From positions 1-14,955 of the forward strand of contig JAYFPL010000180.1 in NCBI GenBank assembly GCA_034927775.1: a DNA stretch of 14,955 nucleotides. The letters are read 5' to 3'. The translations under genes and the position numbers were made by a program. The notes beneath the pieces were generated by a model. That model did not search any database and was not told where the DNA came from. It was given only the letters and a program-made list of their open reading frames with translations. Of the stretch, positions 12,804 to 14,955 are shown in pieces. The stretch is from IOR16 sp034927775. GTDB lineage: Bacteria; Bacillota; Clostridia; Peptostreptococcales; Anaerovoracaceae. Numbering within the stretch: position 1 is the stretch's first letter; the number at the start of each line of letters is the position of its first letter.

Positions 12804-14036
12804 ATGGATGAAGAATTAAGAACGAATGAAAACAAAATCAACGGAGAAAATTTTGAAATGAGGGATGCAGGCGGACCAATTATGGAGTCTGGCTACATCT
12901 ATCGTGAGAGTGGGAAAAAAAGAAAAGGAAGAGGACAGTTAGTAGCAATTATATTGATTGTAATACTAGCTTTTGGTTCCGGTTTTGGCGGTGGAGTTGC
13001 GGCAATGTACTTTGGTCAAAATTGGTTTAATGGTTCAGTAGGGAGCCCTGTTGGAGATATTACTATCAATCCAAACACTCAGTTGGATACTGCAGAGGCG
13101 ATAGCAAAGAAAGCAATTCCATCGGTTGTTGGTATTAGTACAAAGACGGAAGTAATTTATGAGAGCTGGTTTGGAAGACAAAGTGGTATTAGTGAAGGTG
13201 TTGGAACAGGTATTATTGTAGATGAGAAAGGGTATATCCTAACAAATTCACATGTTGTTAATGACGGAAGAGCGCAGACTATCATTGTACAGCTATCTGA
13301 TGGAAGAGAGGAAAAAGGTTCTGTTTTATGGAGTGACAGCATTTTGGATCTTGCGATTGTTAAAATTGAAGCAAGTGGATTAAAAGCAGCAGTTCTTGGA
13401 GATTCGGAGCAAGTAAATATTGGAGCTTATGCAGTTGCGATAGGAAATCCTTTGGGAATGGCATTTCAAAGAAGCGTAACACAGGGGATTATAAGTGGAC
13501 TCGATCGGTCCATTACGGTTGGTGACGGACAAAATCCTATAACAATGGATGGGTTAATGCAAACCGATGCTTCTATTAATTCAGGAAACAGTGGTGGCCC
13601 GTTGTTAAACAGCAAAGGTGAGGTTATCGGTATTAATAGTGCAAAGGTACAATCTGCAGAAGGACTTGGCTTTGCGATACCGATTAATACGGCAAAACCA
13701 ATTGTAGAGGAAGTAAAAGATAAAGGTGAATTTACCAGAGCATACATTGGAATCAGTGGTGTAAGTATGGATACTTTCCATGAATATTATCCAACTGTGG
13801 ATAAAGGTGTGGATAAAGGGGTATTTGTATCCGAGTTAACCCCAGGTTTTGGAGCTGAAGCAGCTGGAGTACAAAAAGAAGATGTAATTGTAGCAATCAA
13901 TGGTGAAAAAGTAGATACTATGAGTCGGTTAAATACAAAACTGATTCAGTATCGTCCGGGAGATCGTGTTAATCTAACTATCGTTCGTGATAAGAAAGAA
14001 ATGGAAATAGAAGTTACTTTAAAAGCAGCAAAATAA
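12804..14036 (+). CDS. htrA: HtrA/DegP-like membrane-anchored serine protease with PDZ domain
   Basis: This 410-residue S1C protease degrades or refolds damaged proteins outside the membrane. A charged cytoplasmic tail (1-44) is followed by a transmembrane segment at about 45-69 with a glycine-rich end, a short linker, and a trypsin-like domain (about 95-290). The catalytic triad is H150 (ILTNSHVVN), D182 (SILDLAIVKI) and S263 (NSGNSGGPL). One PDZ domain follows (about 315-400) with GVFVSEL, AAGVQKEDVIVAING and RPGDRVNLTIVR. An in-frame ATG at 12780 would add eight residues; 12804 has the better ribosome binding site. The PDZ entry has a four-residue tandem duplication VDKGVDKG (about 332-339). 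This is the yycK/htrC-type gene that follows yycJ in the wal operon. It ends 17 bases before rlmH. Confidence 0.95.
   Translation: MDEELRTNENKINGENFEMRDAGGPIMESGYIYRESGKKRKGRGQLVAIILIVILAFGSGFGGGVAAMYFGQNWFNGSVGSPVGDITINPNTQLDTAEAIAKKAIPSVVGISTKTEVIYESWFGRQSGISEGVGTGIIVDEKGYILTNSHVVNDGRAQTIIVQLSDGREEKGSVLWSDSILDLAIVKIEASGLKAAVLGDSEQVNIGAYAVAIGNPLGMAFQRSVTQGIISGLDRSITVGDGQNPITMDGLMQTDASINSGNSGGPLLNSKGEVIGINSAKVQSAEGLGFAIPINTAKPIVEEVKDKGEFTRAYIGISGVSMDTFHEYYPTVDKGVDKGVFVSELTPGFGAEAAGVQKEDVIVAINGEKVDTMSRLNTKLIQYRPGDRVNLTIVRDKKEMEIEVTLKAAK
13796..13816 (+). repeat. 12-bp tandem repeat containing two perfect DnaA-box sequences, inside htrA
   Basis: TGTGGATAA occurs at 13796-13804 and again at 13808-13816, exactly 12 bp apart in the same orientation. 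Each is the complement of the consensus DnaA box TTATCCACA. Both arise from the duplicated codons for VDKG in HtrA. Confidence 0.6.
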
Positions 14037-14053
14037 AATTAGAAAGAGGAGCG

Positions 14054-14533
14054 ATGAACGTATCAATTGTTTGTATTGGAAAGTTAAAAGAATCTTATTG
14101 GTCAGACGCTGTAAGAGAATATAGTAAGAGATTAAATAAATATTGTACATTGTTAATAAACGAATTGAAAGAGGAACGTTTACCGGATAATGCTTCGACA
14201 GCGCAGGAAATTGCAGTAAAACAAGCGGAAGGGAAAAATATCTTAAAGCAGATAAAGCCGAATACCTTTGTCATTGCTTTGGAAGTTCAAGGAAAATCAC
14301 TTTCTTCAGAAGGTTTGGCACAAAAATTGGAACAGCTAGCTTTAGAAGGAAAAAGTGATATTGCTTTTATTATTGGAGGTTCCTTAGGGCTTTCTGAGGA
14401 AGTATTACAACGGGCAGATTTTGGTTTGTCCTTCTCCAAAATGACCTTTCCACATCAGATGATGCGTGTTATTCTTTTGGAACAAATTTATCGCAGCTTT
14501 AAAATTAATAAAAATGAAACGTATCATAAATAA
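14054..14533 (+). CDS. rlmH: RlmH, 23S rRNA pseudouridine-1915 N3-methyltransferase
   Basis: This 159-residue SPOUT-class methyltransferase uses SAM to methylate N3 of pseudouridine 1915 in helix 69 of 23S rRNA on assembled 70S ribosomes. The length is standard for the family. Key features are the N-terminal VCIGKLKESYW, ALEVQGKSLSSEG in the middle, the knotted SAM-binding loop FIIGGSLGLS (about 104-113), and the C-terminal HQMMRVILLEQIYRSFKI...YHK that ends nearly all RlmH proteins. ATG 14054 follows AGAGGAG (14045-14051). It is the last gene of the yycHIJ-htrA operon, as in many Firmicutes, and a strong terminator follows 58 bases after its stop. Confidence 0.97.
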   Translation: MNVSIVCIGKLKESYWSDAVREYSKRLNKYCTLLINELKEERLPDNASTAQEIAVKQAEGKNILKQIKPNTFVIALEVQGKSLSSEGLAQKLEQLALEGKSDIAFIIGGSLGLSEEVLQRADFGLSFSKMTFPHQMMRVILLEQIYRSFKINKNETYHK

Positions 14534-14838
14534 GGTAAACAATATTTGAAATTATTTATGATAAAGATGTATCTAGTTCAAAATAAATATAAAATAAAAA
14601 TCATCCTTGAAATTAGGATGATTTTTATTTATAAATATACTTTATTCTGATAACAAAGTGATTCTAAATTTCTCATTAACTTGCTAAAAATTATCACTGA
14701 ATACAAGGGAAAAACTAACATTAAAGAGATTAAAATTAGAATAAGTTGAGTAATAAACTAAAAAATATAGAAAATATAGTTGTATAATTATATACTATAT
14801 ATGTAATTAGAAATAATTCTCAATAGATAGGTGATTTT
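14534..14838. other. Gene-free AT-rich stretch between rlmH and the SGNH hydrolase gene
   Basis: The left part holds the rlmH terminator. The rest is AT-rich with no credible coding frame. TATAAT (14783-14788) and TATACT (14791-14796) could be -10 boxes for the following gene, but I see no matching -35 at the right distance. Confidence 0.6.
14592..14630. terminator. Intrinsic terminator after rlmH, likely bidirectional
   Basis: A 16-bp perfect stem (14592-14607 with 14615-14630) has the core TCATCCT/AGGATGA and a seven-base loop. The 3' arm ends in a T-rich run (14622-14630). By symmetry the other strand also carries a T-run. Confidence 0.9.
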
Positions 14839-14955
14839 ATGAAAACGATACTATGTTTTGGAGATTCTAACACATGGGGGTATAATCCAAAAACAAAGAC
14901 AAGGTATGAGAAAGAAATTATATGGACTTCAATTTTAAAAGAAAGATTGGGAGAT
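14839..14955 (+). CDS. SGNH/GDSL-family hydrolase, 5' end only
   Basis: The first 39 codons are present and the frame runs off the end of the window. MKTILCFGDSNTWGYNP contains the block I motif GDSN(T) of SGNH/GDSL hydrolases, whose serine (residue 10) is the expected nucleophile. The GDSNTWGY form is typical of the arylesterase/acylhydrolase subgroup. Having the motif at residue 8 with no signal peptide suggests a cytosolic enzyme. The substrate cannot be inferred. AGGTGA (14829-14834) provides the ribosome binding site five bases upstream. The rlmH terminator separates it from the preceding operon. Confidence 0.8.
   Translation, partial: MKTILCFGDSNTWGYNPKTKTRYEKEIIWTSILKERLGD

Noticed and set aside
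1..14955. Canonical Noc-binding sites (TATTTCCCGGGAAATA type)
   Set aside because: I saw no CCCGGG-centred palindrome in the window, so none is reported. If this Noc uses the known site, it lies elsewhere.
1..14955. tRNA, rRNA, riboswitch or CRISPR elements
   Set aside because: No cloverleaf-like sequence, rRNA fragment, known aptamer core or regularly spaced direct repeats were recognised by eye.

Overview
The window reads as AT-rich, low-GC Firmicutes DNA, most likely a clostridial anaerobe and probably close to the chromosomal replication origin. The basis is the gene content: the tail of mnmG, then rsmG, a noc-like gene and parA-parB is the classic origin-proximal order in Bacillota, two perfect parS sites are present, and the second half carries yycH-yycI-yycJ-htrA-rlmH, another cluster often found near the origin. 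Shine-Dalgarno sequences are strong and intrinsic terminators are plentiful. GC content was judged by eye, not computed, and I do not assign a genus.

Layout. Bases 1-1626 hold the 3' part of mnmG and all of rsmG, closed by a terminator whose 5' arm is the end of the rsmG coding sequence. Bases 1715-2524 hold a Noc-type ParB paralogue. Bases 2578-3289 hold a terminator and a type B (hexapeptide, CatB/Vat-like) acetyltransferase gene on the opposite strand. This is an accessory gene sitting between noc and parAB. Bases 3290-3717 are an AT-rich gene-free stretch with the first parS and the likely parA promoter. Bases 3718-5384 are parA and parB, ending two bases before a 42-bp perfect palindrome that contains the second parS and also has the form of an intrinsic terminator. 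Bases 5563-8327 hold a cysteine desulfurase-family gene, aroQ with its own promoter, and a PAS-SpoIIE-type phosphatase that overlaps aroQ by four bases. A ribonuclease HI gene runs in from the other strand and overlaps the phosphatase gene tail to tail.

Bases 9059-14533 look like one operon: a secreted protein of unknown function, YycH-like and YycI-like single-pass membrane proteins, the YycJ/WalJ metallo-beta-lactamase-fold protein, a membrane-anchored HtrA protease and RlmH. This is the downstream half of the WalRK (YycFG) operon, but walR and walK are not directly upstream. The unknown secreted protein and a divergent rnhA lie there instead. A 16-bp-stem terminator closes the operon, and the window ends inside the start of an SGNH/GDSL hydrolase gene.

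Functionally the window combines chromosome segregation (ParA, ParB, two parS, Noc), translation-related RNA modification (MnmG, RsmG, RlmH), cell-envelope surveillance (YycH, YycI, YycJ, HtrA), metabolism (AroQ, desulfurase), a signalling phosphatase and a likely xenobiotic-modifying enzyme. I do not see a clear undescribed multi-gene system. The strongest unusual signals are the parS-terminator palindrome, the wal operon tail headed by an unknown secreted protein, and the acetyltransferase gene inside the segregation locus.
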